Below are positions 42,415 to 55,616 of a stretch of DNA of 64,000 nt, piece by piece. Numbering within the stretch: position 1 is the first letter of the stretch; every line of letters begins with the position of its first letter. The notes beneath the pieces are model-generated. The model worked only from the letters and a program-made list of their open reading frames with translations. It was not told where the DNA came from and did not search any database. The DNA is from Apiosordaria backusii. Its lineage: Eukaryota; Ascomycota; Sordariomycetes; Sordariales; Lasiosphaeriaceae. Location of the stretch: the NCBI GenBank assembly GCA_030549205.1, contig JAUKTV010000006.1:2002501-2066500 (forward strand). The letters run 5' to 3'. The translations under genes and the position numbers were made by a program.

Positions 42415-44300
42415 ATAATTTTTAAATTATATTTTTAAATTTATTAACATTATATTCTTTACAGTTTAGATTTTAACCTTATGATTAAACTTAATATTAT
42501 AATTTATTACAATATTAATAGAAAGTATAACAGCCTCTGCAGCCCTGAAGCTGCAGCTATATAGGGTTAAGGTTAAGCATGTAATCTAGCGCATGCCCTA
42601 CCTTTTACTTATACCCCGCTTGCCCTATACCCTACTTTCTTATTATAGTATTTAATTATAGCTTCCAGGTCTACACTTTCCTAAACTTATAATTTACTTT
42701 TATATTTAATAAAGTTAACTTAACAGTACCTCTGTACTAGCTTAAGTACTTTAAATATAATAAAAGTAGGTTCACTTTAAAGCCTCTTACTATTATACCA
42801 CAATTATTTCAAATCGAAATAATTAAAGGTAAACCTCTAACCGGAGGTTCGATTAGTTAAAAACAAAATCCTACTTAAGTTATTAATATCGAAATAATTA
42901 AAAAACTAAAGGTTAATCATTTCGATATAAAACGATATTTAAATAAAAGAAATTAATATAGACCTTTCTATAATCGACTATAGTAATACTGATCCTATCA
43001 GTTTTATTCTCTATTCAATATTATAATTACTATATACATTAAAGTTAAAGTTATTATTATTATATTTAAATTCGAAAAAATATTAAAATTAACGTATAAA
43101 CTATATCGCCTAAAAGCAAAGAAAAACATACTACTATAAATATTAAGAATAATAATAGAAAAAAAAGGTAAGGTAAGTATTAATACCTATACTAATCCTA
43201 TTTCCTTAATAGCCTAAAGGTAAGTAAAAAGAAGGAAAAAAAAAGGAAAACAGGCAGAGGGTTAAAAAGGAAAGAATTAAAAAAAAAAAAAAAAAGAAGA
43301 AAAAAAAGAAAGAAAAAAAAGTAAAGTATATATATATATATAATCGCAAATATAAAATAAATTACTTATTATTATTATTTTAACTTAATAATTACTTTAA
43401 ATATATAAAATAAAATATATCTATTAAATAAACTATTTATATTATTATACTAATAATAGGTTATTATTTATAAGTTATACTGCTATACTATATTACTAGG
43501 TTTAGTTTAAATATATATTTATAAACAATACTAATATTTATTAATTATAAAGTAGTAAGAAATTATTAAATAAATATTAAAATTAAAGTAGTAAAAAGTA
43601 TTATTATTAAATATCGCTGGCATTTAATTTCCTAACTGCAATAAACCTACTATTATAGATTTACTAATTTAATTAAATAGTAAAAAGTATATATTATTTA
43701 AAACTAATAATCGCTTATATAAATATATTTAATAAATAATAAATAGTATTTACAAGTATTACTATAATATATAAAAATAGGTAAACAGGTACGTATACAG
43801 TAAAAAGCCTAACACTGTTATATCTAATAGTAAAAGTAAAATATAAATCGATAGTATTTATTACTAATAATTTAAATATACTGGTATATTATAATAATTA
43901 TTTAAAATTATATTAACGGTATATACAAACAAGCCTAACGGTACATACAGAAGCCAACTAAAACTAACTGATTAAATATTATCCTAATTTAAAATATTAA
44001 TTAAAGTTATTAAAGATAATAACTGAAAAGTAATAATAGAAATTAATAAATAATTAAAGTTTTTTATTAATACTAGTAGTTAATTAAAATGAACTAATAG
44101 GTTAAGAAAAGGTATAGAAAAAGGTAATAAATTGAAAGAATAAGTCTATTAAACAGTGCTCCTTAAAATAAGATACATAAAGTAGTGGATCTCTTTAACT
44201 AAGCTAATAGCAGGGTATAGCTAAATAAAAGATAAAAGATAAAATAAAGACTTATAAATATCTTTACTTAACTACTAAATATTAAATACTGATTATAAAA
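42415..44300. other. AT-rich stretch, nothing assigned
   Basis: No LTR pair or coding relic could be made out. It includes A-rich purine runs near 43260-43320. It may hold the 3' end and 3' LTR of the gypsy relic to its right. Confidence 0.35.
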
Positions 44301-45780
44301 AGAATCTTCTTAATATCCTCATTAGTCTTCTTAACTCTTTTTCTATTTTTCCAAATATCCTTTTTACCCTTTTCTACTCTTCCTTTATTCCTCTTTATTA
44401 TCTATCATTATTAAATATATTAGTCGTTTTATTATAATATATAAAAAATCTTCCTTTCTATTATTTCTTCCGATTCTATTATATTACTTTAATTATTAAT
44501 TATTAAAGTAATAACTTTATAAAGGCAACTATATTTATAAAAAGGGTCTTAAGGTTTTTTTAAATCCTTCTTTTACGCTAATTAATTTACTTTATCTTTT
44601 TATAAATATTTTACAATAAGTATTATATTCTAACGCTTTTAATATTCTTCTATAAACTAAATTTCATCTTTAAATTAATAACTACTTCTCTACTTATTAA
44701 ATTTATTATTAAAATCTATTTACTTAATAAAATACTTTATTACTTTATTTAATATACACTTATAAGTTATAATTTACTTTACTTTATATATATTACCTTC
44801 TTCTTTATTAAATAAATAGTTATTTTCTATTAAATTTAAGGGTAACTTCTCTTTACTAAAAGGGTCTTTTATTTATAATGTAAGTAATAGGTAAATAATT
44901 AAAATTATTAAATATATTTATATAATAAACAGTAATTCTAATTTATAAGTAAGTTTACTAACTTATTATATTACTTTAAAAGGTTTAAATCTCAACTATA
45001 ATTACTTATACGCTAATTTACTTAATAAATAATAATTATAGTAAAGTTTAAAATATACTTTATTATCTTTTTTAAATATAATAAGCCTATAATATTTATT
45101 ATATAAAATCTTAACTTTTATAATTATAAAGTTAACAGTAAAGTAAGTATTTACTTTAATATATTCTTTAATAATTAAAATATCTTTTAAGTTAAGTATA
45201 TTTTTTATTAAAGTATTAAATAGGCTTATAAAGTAAAAGCTAAAAAGTTATTTATAAAGAGATAATTATATTATTAAAAAATAAACTACATTAAAGTACT
45301 ATTAAAGTAAAAGTAAAGTATTAATCTATAGCTTTTGTAGATATTTAAAGTAGAAAAATCTAATAGTAATTTCTACTATTTAATTTTTTCTTTTTATTAA
45401 ATTATTTATTTAAAGGTAATAGGCTATAGTTATTATTAATTTTATTCTTATAACTGATTAAATACTTTTTTAAATATTTAATATAAATTTACAGTTTTAA
45501 TTAAAAATAATATCTATAGGAATATCCTAATTATTTTAAAGAAGAAATCTCTATAAAACTTTATTTATTCTTTTAATAGTATATATAGAATAAATAAAAA
45601 TAAAAAGGGTATATTTTAAAGCTTTATAGGAAATAGTAAGAAGAGAATTATACTACTTTTTACTATTAACCTATTATATTATTTTTATTAATAAGACTGT
45701 TAGTATTTTTATAATAAAATTAATTATAATAATTTATATAAGTAAATATTTATTTAGTTATATTAATTAATAGTTATTAA

Positions 45781-46752
45781 CTTAAGGTTCGGTGGTATAT
45801 ATATAAGACATAACATATAGATACTTACAATCAATACAATAGTATCTTTAGGCTATTTAATATAGCTATTAGACTAGCTACTTAATCTATTAGGCTGTTT
45901 TATCCTTTACGATTACTACCGCGATATCGATTAACTTTGTTAACCAGTCTTCCACTTTATCCTTCTTTTCGAAAGCTTTCTTTTAAATCGTTTTATCCTT
46001 AATCCAATACCTTAGCTTAAAACCGATCAAATCCTATCCGAATCGACAGAGGTTAATATATTCAGTATAAGACAGAATAGTAACGGTATATATAGCCAAC
46101 TCTTTAATAAGGGTAATACTTATATTCTATTTATTACTATTTTTCTTTAGTATAGTTATTATAATATCGGCAAATTTAAAGTACTTATAGCTATTTAGCT
46201 TTAAGATCTTATACTTATAGGCTTTTAGTATAATTATATACTACTATTATATTAGTACTATCTTTTAGTTATTAAGTTATATAGGACAAACTTATATTTA
46301 ATACTACAATCGATTAAGTTTTAATATAGTAGGTAGTATAGGAAAGGAATATAGTAGGTAATATAAGAGAGGAATATAGTAAGTAATGTAAAAAAGGAAT
46401 ATAGTAGGTAATATAAGAGAGAAACGGTAAAAGAAAAGTAAATAGGATCCTTTTTAACTTTATATAAACGTTAATGCCTAACCTTAATGTAGGCCGGTAA
46501 GGAAGTTATCGGTACGGTTATAAGCAATTCGGTAGTAAAGGAGGCGTTTAGAAGGTTTAGCTATAATATTATTATATAAGTTTATTATTAAACTTAACGG
46601 TAGAAGGTTTAACTATATAATAAGTACGTAACTATAACGGTAGCCCCAAGTAATTTAAGTGGCATACCAGATTAACTATAAAGAGAACTAACGCCGGATA
46701 TAGCATTGTAAAAGAAACTTTTTTTTAGAAGCTCCACTTTTCAAAGAGACAA
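45781..46752 (-). mobile_element. element F, left copy (unknown class, 13-bp TSD)
   Basis: A 972-bp unit is bounded by the perfect 13-bp duplication TAATAGTTATTAA (45768-45780 and 46753-46765). It is the inverted copy of 47383-48341. On the minus strand it runs from (T)TGTCTCTTTG to CCTTAAG. It interrupts the gypsy integrase between its zinc-binding and core domains. No LTR-type TG...CA ends and no long terminal inverted repeat within one copy were seen, so the class is open; a TSD of this length is more typical of target-primed (LINE-like) insertion. Confidence 0.75.
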
Positions 46753-47382
46753 TAATAGTTATTAAAAGAGATTTATTAGTTTATTAAGTTTATAAAGTAT
46801 ATAGGATAATATTAAATATATTTTTTTACTTAATAGGTTTTATTATTAATTATAAGTTTTTATAGGTTATAGAATATTTTTTTAATCGAATTGGTTTTTA
46901 TTATTATAAGCGTTAGTAAGTAGTTTTTTAATTATATTATAAAGTATATAAAGGCTCTTTAAGCTCTTTAAATAAATATAGTATAATAAACTGTTAATTA
47001 TAATAAAGGGGTAACCTATTTTATAAAAGACTTCTTTATAATCGTTTTTTTTATAATTTATTAATAATTTAATAATAGGGCAATATTTTATATTTTATTT
47101 ATAACCTTTAACAAATTACTATTTAAATAAGTCTTTTATTATTAATTTTAAATATATAAACTATATATTATTTAAAATTATATTTCCTTCTTTCTTTTTA
47201 AGTAAGTCGGTAATTACTTTTAAATAATTTAAAGTATTAAGGATAAAATTATATTTTCTTAAAATATAATAGACTTATAGTTAATATTTATTAAGGTAAT
47301 AAAAAGTATTAATAAGCCTTTAATTAGTATAGTTAATAGACAATGTATTTAGTTTTATATTTTCTATAATCCTTTTTATTAA

Positions 47383-48341
47383 TGTCTCTTTGAGAAGTGG
47401 AGCTTCCAAAAAAAAAATTTTCTTTTACAACGCCACACCCGGCATTGGTTCTCTTTACAGTTAATCTAGTATGCCACTTGAACTGTCTGGGGCTACTGTC
47501 ATGATCACGTAATTATCACATGCTTATTATATACTTATTATATAGCTAAACCTTCTATCGTCGAGTTTAATAATAAGCTTATATAATAATATTATAGCTA
47601 AACCTTCTAAATACTTCCTTTACTACTGAATTGCTTATAACTGTACCGATAATTTCCTTACCGGCCTATACTAAGGCTAGGTACTAGCGCTTATATAAAG
47701 TTAAAAAGGATCTTATTTACTGCTTTTTTTTACCTTTTCTTTTTTATATTACCTACTATATTCCTCTCCTATATTACTTACTATATTAAGACTTAACCGA
47801 CTATTTATAGTATTAAGTATAGGTCTATTCTATATAACTTAACGATTAAAAGATGGTACTAATATAATGCCAGTATATAATCTACTATACCGAAAGCCTA
47901 TAAGTATAAGATCCTAATATAGAATAGTAATAAAGTTAAATTAGCCGATATAACAATGGCTGTATTGAAAAAAGATAGTAAAGAACAAAATATAGGCCTT
48001 ACTTACATTTAGGATTTGGCTATATATAAGCTCGATACTTTATTTATCGAATAATACGCCGAACTCTATTAATTTAAATAGAGGTTAATTAAGCTCGATC
48101 AAGGATTATAGATTGATAATAATAATATAAGGACTTAGGATAAAGCATTTATATAAAAGGATAAGGTAGAAGGATAGTTAGTAAAGTTAATATCGATTGC
48201 AGGTATAATAGTAAAGGCTAAAACGTCTTAATAGGTAGCTAGTTTAATAGTATACCAAATAACTTAAAGATACTGTTTACTATTGTATTGATCGTAAGCA
48301 TCTGTATGTTATATCTTATGTATATACCACCGAACCTTAAG
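47383..48341 (+). mobile_element. element F, right copy (unknown class, 13-bp TSD)
   Basis: A 959-bp unit starts TGTCTCTTTG and ends CCTTAAG, with perfect 13-bp TSD TCCTTTTTATTAA at 47370-47382 and 48342-48354. It shares both ends with the left copy, so neither is a randomly truncated copy. The first ~120 bp keep CG and CA dinucleotides. Near 47951 an ATG opens a frame that soon meets TAG/TAA where CAG/CAA could have stood, so it may once have coded for a short protein. Confidence 0.75.
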
Positions 48342-49164
48342 TCCTTTTTATTAATAAATAGTCTATTAAGATTATTATTAAGTAATTAAAGCAGTAAATT
48401 ATTATTTATAATTTTTTAATATATTAAATTAAATAGGTTACGTTTAATTTAAAAGAGCCATATTATATTTCCGTTTATAAAAGGCTTTTATTAAAAAATA
48501 TAATTAATAATACTTAATTTAATAAAATTAGCGTTTTTAAAGTTTAAATATATCTATCTTTTAAATAAAAGACTATAATATTAAAGCCTCTTTTAAAAGA
48601 ATTATCGATTTAAATAAAGAAAGTTTTATTAAATTAAAAGTAATAAAAAAATATAGGGTTATTATAAATTATTTTTTAAATTAATCGAAATAACTTTTTT
48701 TTTACAATTATAAGTATAAAAATTATCTTTTAATAATACTAAGTATATTTAATATAATTATTAAATCTTAATTTACTTACTTTTCTTTTTTTTATTAATA
48801 TTATAATTTCTTTATATTAAAGTAGTTTTATAATTTTAAAATTGTTAAACTAGGTCCCTGTAAGGCCTAAGTTTATAGTAGGTGGCTGCTATTATACTAT
48901 GTAGTGGAAGCTTAAGTAGAAAAGCCTACCTGTTAGCTACCCGGTACTTGCCCAGCACCTTACTTTACTGCAGGGCTATTCAAAGGCCTGCATCCCACTA
49001 ACCAGTAGGCTAAACCGCCTGCAATTTTATATTTAGGCTACTAAGGCCTACTACTATAGGCAATATAAGTGGCCTAACCCTAACCCTATATTGACCTGCA
49101 CTTTAGGTTAGGGGTACTTGGTTTCGCAGCCCTTTTGTATAGCTGTAAGTCGATTTTTAAAGAG

Positions 49165-49843
49165 TATTAAGATAGGTATCTTATAGGCCTATAGGTATAG
49201 ACCTATGTAGAGAACGGTATAGAATATTGAGAGCGAAAAGGGCTTTGTCTGCAGTATATAATAGTAGCTAGGCACTAAAGGAAGATAGATTATAGAGACA
49301 ATATCCTATAATATATAGAAGGTAGATACTATAATATAGGCTTATAAGGTACTGTAAAATATAGTAAACCAGTATATTAAATTGACTTAATAATTAGGAA
49401 AATATTATAGTAAATAGTTATAAAGGATAAGACCTATTATAGGTCTTCGGCCCTATATTACTTTCTAAACCTCTCTTTATTTTAAAGCTTAAATGCCTAT
49501 TAAATCTACTAACTATAAGGCCTAAATGCTTATTAAGTCTATTAACTATAGGGCTTAAATGTCTATTAAGTTTACTAACTATAAACTTAACTAGCCAGCT
49601 AAGTTTAACTATTAAATATATTAACTGGAAATTATTTATAAGGTATAAGGCATTAATGTTTTACCTTTATAGTATATTAATTATCTAAAGTTTTAAGCTA
49701 CTTTAAAGGTCTAAAAACCACTGCAATTATTATAGTAAAGTATTAGTAAGTACTGTAATTTTAAACTATTAATTATTATTAGCTTTATAGGTTATAGGTT
49801 AAAATATACTATAAAGTCTATAATTAAATACCATATTTTAATA
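49165..49843 (-). repeat. copia family C, 3' LTR
   Basis: 679 bp. It contains three 32-33 bp tandem units (about 49480-49585) built on CTATTAAGTCTACTAACTAT. More AT-shifted than the other LTR. Confidence 0.85.
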
Positions 49844-52800
49844 CCTTTTTTATAATTGCAATATATAGCATTAACTAAAAGGACTTAAAAAGATTTAACA
49901 GTAAAATAAAGGTATTAAATAGCGCTATAAATAAGGCTTTAATAAGGCTATTAGTAAGCATTTTCTTTATAAGAAGGTAAATTATAGTAATAACTTTAAT
50001 AAATATAGCCTCTTTAACCCTTTAAAATTAAATTAAAGTATATTTAATTTAGCAATTATACTTATTACTATAAACAGTAGTAATAAAGCCTTTATTATTA
50101 TATAATAGAAAGGTAAGGCCTATAATAAGCCTGGAAATTTCCTAAAAGAAACTCCTAAACTATATAGCTTTTTTAAGGCCTTTAATAAGCCTAATATATT
50201 TAGCCTTTAAAGTATTAAAAGACATAGTAAATGCTTTCTTAAATTTCCAACTAATAGATCCTTTAATTAAAGTAAATAGCTAACTATAAGTAAATTTAAT
50301 ACTTTCTTTATATCTAACTTAATTACTATTAATAAAGTTAATAGGCTTTAAGTTACTGTTAAAACCGTAATTAACAGTACTATAAATATTAAAATAGAGA
50401 TAGGAAAGTAGTGATTTTATAGCTTTTAAGTAAATATTAGTAGGCTATATTAAGTATTATAAAAGCTATTAAATATTAAAGGCTATATTAAGCTTAGTTT
50501 AAACTATAGTATATATTGAAATACCAATTAGTTATCGATATAAGTATTAATTAAAAAGGCTTGCGGAAGTTCTAAGCCTATTGCCTTTACTTATAATTCT
50601 AAGGCTTAGTAAAAAGGAAGTTAACTTAATACTAATTCTAAAATACTTAACTACCTTTATAATATAAGCCTTTTAATAAATCTAAAAGTACTGTTAAGGC
50701 CTATTATATTTAATTTAAATACTAAGGAAGTAATAAATAGAACTTAAATCTTTAATATTATAATACTTCCTTATAACGTTTTTAAAGACTTAAAATTATA
50801 GTAACTTAAGATTTATAATTAAATAGTTATTAATATAGTTAATAATAAAGATCTTATAGTTTAAGTAAAAATAGGTAACTATATTAAAGATAAAGGGCTT
50901 AAAACTTAAAGCCTAAATTATTATAAAGACCTTCTATTATTAAAGGTAAAAAGCCTACTTTAGGCTATATAAAGATTTCTTTAATAAAATAACTTAATCC
51001 TTAATAAAGTCCTATCCGACTATTTTTAATAGTATTATAGTACTGATATTACTATAAGCAAACTTAAATAGTTTTTATAGAATTTCAATATAAATATTAA
51101 AATCAGTTTTTAAGTTTAAAAAAGCTTCTATAAAGTCTACTTATTTTAAATTCTAATTAAATATAGCTATAAAGGCTAATATAATTCTTTAAGTTAGAAG
51201 CTTTATAGTAAAAGTATAAGTCTATATAAAATCAATTCTAAAGGCCTATTAGAAATCTTAAGTAACCAATTAGGCTTTAAACTTTACTATAATATCCTAT
51301 AAATTCTTTTTATCCTTAAAGACCTAGTGGCTTATAATAGGCTTCTTCTTAACTTAAGATTGGCAAATAAAATAGAAGGTCTTAATAATAAGAAGTTAGT
51401 GTAATTTAATAAAAATAGCTTATAACCATTACTTCTTTTTAAGATATTTTAAAGCTTACTTAAAGATATTAAGCTTTAAAGCCTTTATAAAATAGTACTC
51501 TTTATAGTAAAAAACTAAATAAAAAATAAGTTTACTATAATCTATATTATCTATAGGTATAAATTCTTTACGTTATTTTTATAAGGCTTAAGATAGAAAA
51601 ATCTTAATAATAGTAAAAGATACTGTAAATATTAGAATTATAGGCTTAAATAGTAGTTAAGTAAGTAATATAGAGGATAATTTAAGTATTAGGGAATTGG
51701 AAATTAATACAATAGAAAGACTATAAATAGAAAGCTTAAGAACTTAAATAGTAGTATCCTCTTTTAACTTTTTAAAGTAGTTAAAGACCTTTAAAAGACC
51801 TATAAGGCTTAAAGGACTTATAATCTAAGCCAATAGGTCTTTATAAAATTTAATAAAGCTAGTTTTAATAACTTTATTTAGTCCTAAATAGATTAAGTAG
51901 GTCTAATAATCTAAAATAGCTATAAGTCTTTCTTTAATTTCTTAAAAGGTAAGCTTAAAACCTATAACTTAATCTTTAATAAAGATATATACTATAACTT
52001 TAATACCTATAGCTTTATAGTTCGAAAGGTTTAACTAATATAGTACTTAAGAAGGCAATAGTTTATTATAAAAGGCTTAATAAAGTATAAAATCCTTAAA
52101 GCTTTAAGTTATATAGTTAATAATTTCTACTATAGGAATAGCTATATATCTTTAAAAAGTAATAAAGAGGTTTAGTTAGAATAGTAGCTTTAAAACAGTC
52201 TAAAATAACCTTAATAAAGTATTTAATTAGGCTATTTTAATTAAAGGTTTTAAGGCTTAATATACTAAAGTTAATACCCTTTTTAATAAAGTAGGTATTT
52301 AAAGAAAGGACTTCTTTTTTTCTATTATAATAAAAGTAAATAGAATATTATTAAAAGGTATTGTTTAAGCCTTTAAATAGTAAATAAAGTACTATAATAG
52401 TATTATCTTTAATAGCTAATAGCTTAAAAAATCAAAAACAGATTTTTTAATTTACTATAATTAAGCTATAAGGTTTCTTTAATAGTAAAATAGGCTTAAT
52501 AGTAATAATGTCCTTTTTTAAATGGCTTAGGGTAAAAGAAAGGTTTTAAATAGGATTCTTAAAAGGCCTTTAAAGGATTTTTACAGTATTATAGTTTTTA
52601 TAAATTAAATCCTTAAGTCTAACCTTTTATAAGTTAAGTATATCTTTAATAATAAGAAAGATTTTCTTTAAAAGGTTAAGATCTATATATTTAAGCTATA
52701 TATATTAAAAGATAGTTAATTAAATTAAGGCTAATAAAGGCTTATTAAGATCTTTAAAAGACCTATCCTTCTTTAAAAAGTTAAGAGCTTTAAAGAAGAC

Positions 52801-54937
52801 CTTCTTTAAAATTTTAAGAACTTTAAAGGCTTTAAAGAAAGTAAGGTAACTATTAAAGTATTGCTAGTAAGATACTTTTAATTAAGGTTAGCCTTTAAAG
52901 TTAAAATAGAACCTTAATTTTTTAAAATTTAAAAAGGTAATAAAATTGCAGTTACTATTAATAAGCTTTTAACTATATAGAGCTTTTCTAATATTATATA
53001 AACGGTTTTTACTAACAATATTTAATAAAAAAGTAAAAATAAAGAAGGTTTTAATAAAGCTAATAGTTAAAAAATAGGCCTTATTATTATAAATTTTAAT
53101 AAAGAATTAGACTTTTATAATACCTTTACCGATAATTCTTATAAAGCTACTTCTTATAATTAAAGGCTTAACCTTTATTTTAATAAAGTTAGTAAAAAGG
53201 TTTTTATTATTATAAATATAGACTGTAAACTTAATATTAAAGAGTTAGGTTTTTTTTAAAACTAAGTTAATATAATTAATTAAATTAATAAGTATAGAAG
53301 GTAGGACTTTAAAAGATAAAGATACTATAGACTTAATAAAGCTATAGTATTTATAAGGTATAATTGGCTTTAAAGGTTTAATACTATAAAAGCCTATATT
53401 AAAGTCGAAGCCTATTATAAAAGAAATTTCTTTAAAATTTTTAAAGTTTTTCGTATCCTCTTTCTTTTTATCTTCCTTTTTTCTTTTCTTCTTTTTAATA
53501 AGCCTAAGCTTTATAAGGTTCTTTATAAAGGTATTTAAAGCCTTTAAAGCTTTAAAATCCTTAATAAAGATAGTATAGAAATAAAGTATAAAAAAGGCTT
53601 AAGTAACTATAGTATTAGAAATATAGGTCTTAATTAAAAGCTCCTCCTATAAGAATTTCAATATAAAATAGTAAGAGTAGCCGAAATTATACTTATTTTA
53701 ATAAATTAAAGCTTTAAAGCATTTATACTATAATAAAAAACTGCCCTTTAGTAAGCTTAGGTAGTAATTAACCTAATCGATAAACTAAATTATAATACTT
53801 AAGCTTTAAAACCTTATAATAAAGGTATTAAATTTAATATTATATTTTATTACTTTTAATAAACTATCGAATTTAATAGTATAATAAGCCCTATAGAGCT
53901 TATTTTAAAGGACGGCCTAAGTAAAGGTATATTAGGCTTATAATTGTTAGAAAAGGGTTATTAAGAAGTCTTTAGCTTTAATAGTAAGTAATAGACTTAC
54001 CTATAGGATATTTTAAATAGTAAAAAGAAGAAAGGCTTTTAAGTTATTATTTAGTAAATTAATAACTGACTTAAGCTTATTTATAAACTTAAAAAGGCTT
54101 AAAACTTTTATTTAAATAATAAAAGCTTAGTACTAAAAGTATTAGTTCTTAAGACCTAAAAGCTTTTATTTTTTAATAAAATAAAGGACCTATTTATTAA
54201 GATTCTTTATTAAAAGTATAGTAGTCTTTTAAGCAGTTTAACTTAAAGAAGGTATTATAATAGATATAGTAATAGGAGCTAATAGACCTATATAAGCTAA
54301 AGTAACTGAAAATAAAGATAGTATAAGCAAGTCTATAAAAGGTTTAGAAGAAAACTTAAAGAAGTTTAAAGCAGTATATTTTAATAAAAGGCAAATATTA
54401 AAATTATCAATATAAATATTAACTTAGTTAATTTTAACATTTAAAGCTTTAATTTAATTAATAAGACTTACTATAGTAGCCCTAATCCTATTATTAAAGG
54501 TAACTATAAGGTTATTTTATAACTGCTAGAAGTATTAAATAAAGTTAAGGCCTTTAAAAAGATTAAGGATTAATAAAAGGCTGAAGGTCTTTAAAGCTTT
54601 AGAGTTTATAAGAAGGTTGTATATATCTTTATCCTCTATAATAGGGAAGGTCGAAGGCTTAAAAAGGAAGTAAAAGTACTGTTAGAAGTGCTAGAACGCT
54701 ATTTTTTAGGTCTTTAGCGCTTAAGAAGGAAGTAAAAGCACTATTGGAAGTACTAGAACGCTATTTTTTAGGTCTTTAGCGCTTAAAAGAAAAGTAAAAG
54801 TACTGTTAAAAGTATTAGAACACTATTTCTTAAGTCTTCAGTAGCTTAAAATAAATAGGGCTTATAGAATAGGTATTATTATAAAGGCTATAAAATAAAG
54901 AAATTTACTTAGGTAATATAAGTCCGGACTTATAATC

Positions 54938-55616
54938 TATTAAAATAGGTATCTTATAAACCTATAAGTATAGACCTATATAGAGAATAGTGTAAAATAT
55001 TAAAAGTAAAGAAGGCTTTATCTATAGTATATAATAGTAGTTAGGTACTAAAAGAAGGTAGATTATAAAGGTAATGCCCTATAATATATAGAAAGTAAAT
55101 ACTATAATATAAGCTTATAAGGTACTGTAAAATATAGTAAACTAGTATATTAAATTGACTTAGTAATTAGGAAAATATTATAGTAAATAGTTATAAAGAA
55201 TAAGACCTATTATAAATCTTTAGCCCTATATTACTTTCCAAACCTCTTTCTGTTTTAAAGCCCGAATGTCTATTAAGTCTATTAACTATAGGGCCTAAAT
55301 GCCTATTAAGTCTACTAATTACAGGGCCTAAATGCCTATTAAGTCTGCTAACTATAGACTTAACTAGCCAGCTAAGTTTAACTATTAAGTATATTAATTA
55401 AAAGCCGTTTATAGGGTATAGGGCATTAACGTTTTACCTTTATAGTACGTTAACTGCCTAGGACTTCAGGCTACTTTAGAGGTCTGAAGACTATTACAAT
55501 TACCATAGTAGAATGTTAGTAAGCACTGTAATTCCAAGCCATTAGTTGTTATTGGCCCTGTAGGTTATAGGCCAAAATACACTGTAAAGTCTACAACTAA
55601 GTGCTGTATTTTAATA
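54938..55616 (-). repeat. copia family C, 5' LTR
   Basis: 679 bp, the same length as its partner. It keeps many more C and G (e.g. about 55380-55600) than 49165-49843, so the two LTRs were mutated to different degrees. Confidence 0.85.

Larger units (their letters stand above)
49165..55616 (-). mobile_element. Ty1/copia retrotransposon (family C), RIP-degraded, 6452 bp
   Basis: LTRs of 679 bp each (49165-49843 and 54938-55616) and TSD AAGAG (49160-49164 and 55617-55621). Pol reads on the minus strand in copia order. Protease-region remnants (NKNLFTNF, RIIGKGIIKV) lie at about 53245-52950. RT remnants lie at about 51000-50820, with LLKKSLYSLK (from SLYGLKQ-type) and FKPF...YINNYLI (from YVDD-type). 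A polypurine run (AAAAAAGG) lies next to the left LTR, as expected for a minus-strand element. The body is full of stops and is not functional. Confidence 0.85.

Noticed and set aside
42835..42860. tRNA T-arm-like GGTTCGATTAG
   Set aside because: No acceptor, D or anticodon arm could be folded around it; the context is AT-rich decay.
45781..48341. A single foldback element with ~1-kb inverted arms
   Set aside because: Each arm has its own, different 13-bp TSD, and the spacer reads as gypsy pol, so these are two independent insertions.
49072..49095. Telomere-like CCCTAA repeats, possible interstitial telomere
   Set aside because: Only two to three units, and they lie inside the family E LTR, where the other copy has AACTTTAAC-type sequence. 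They are part of the LTR.
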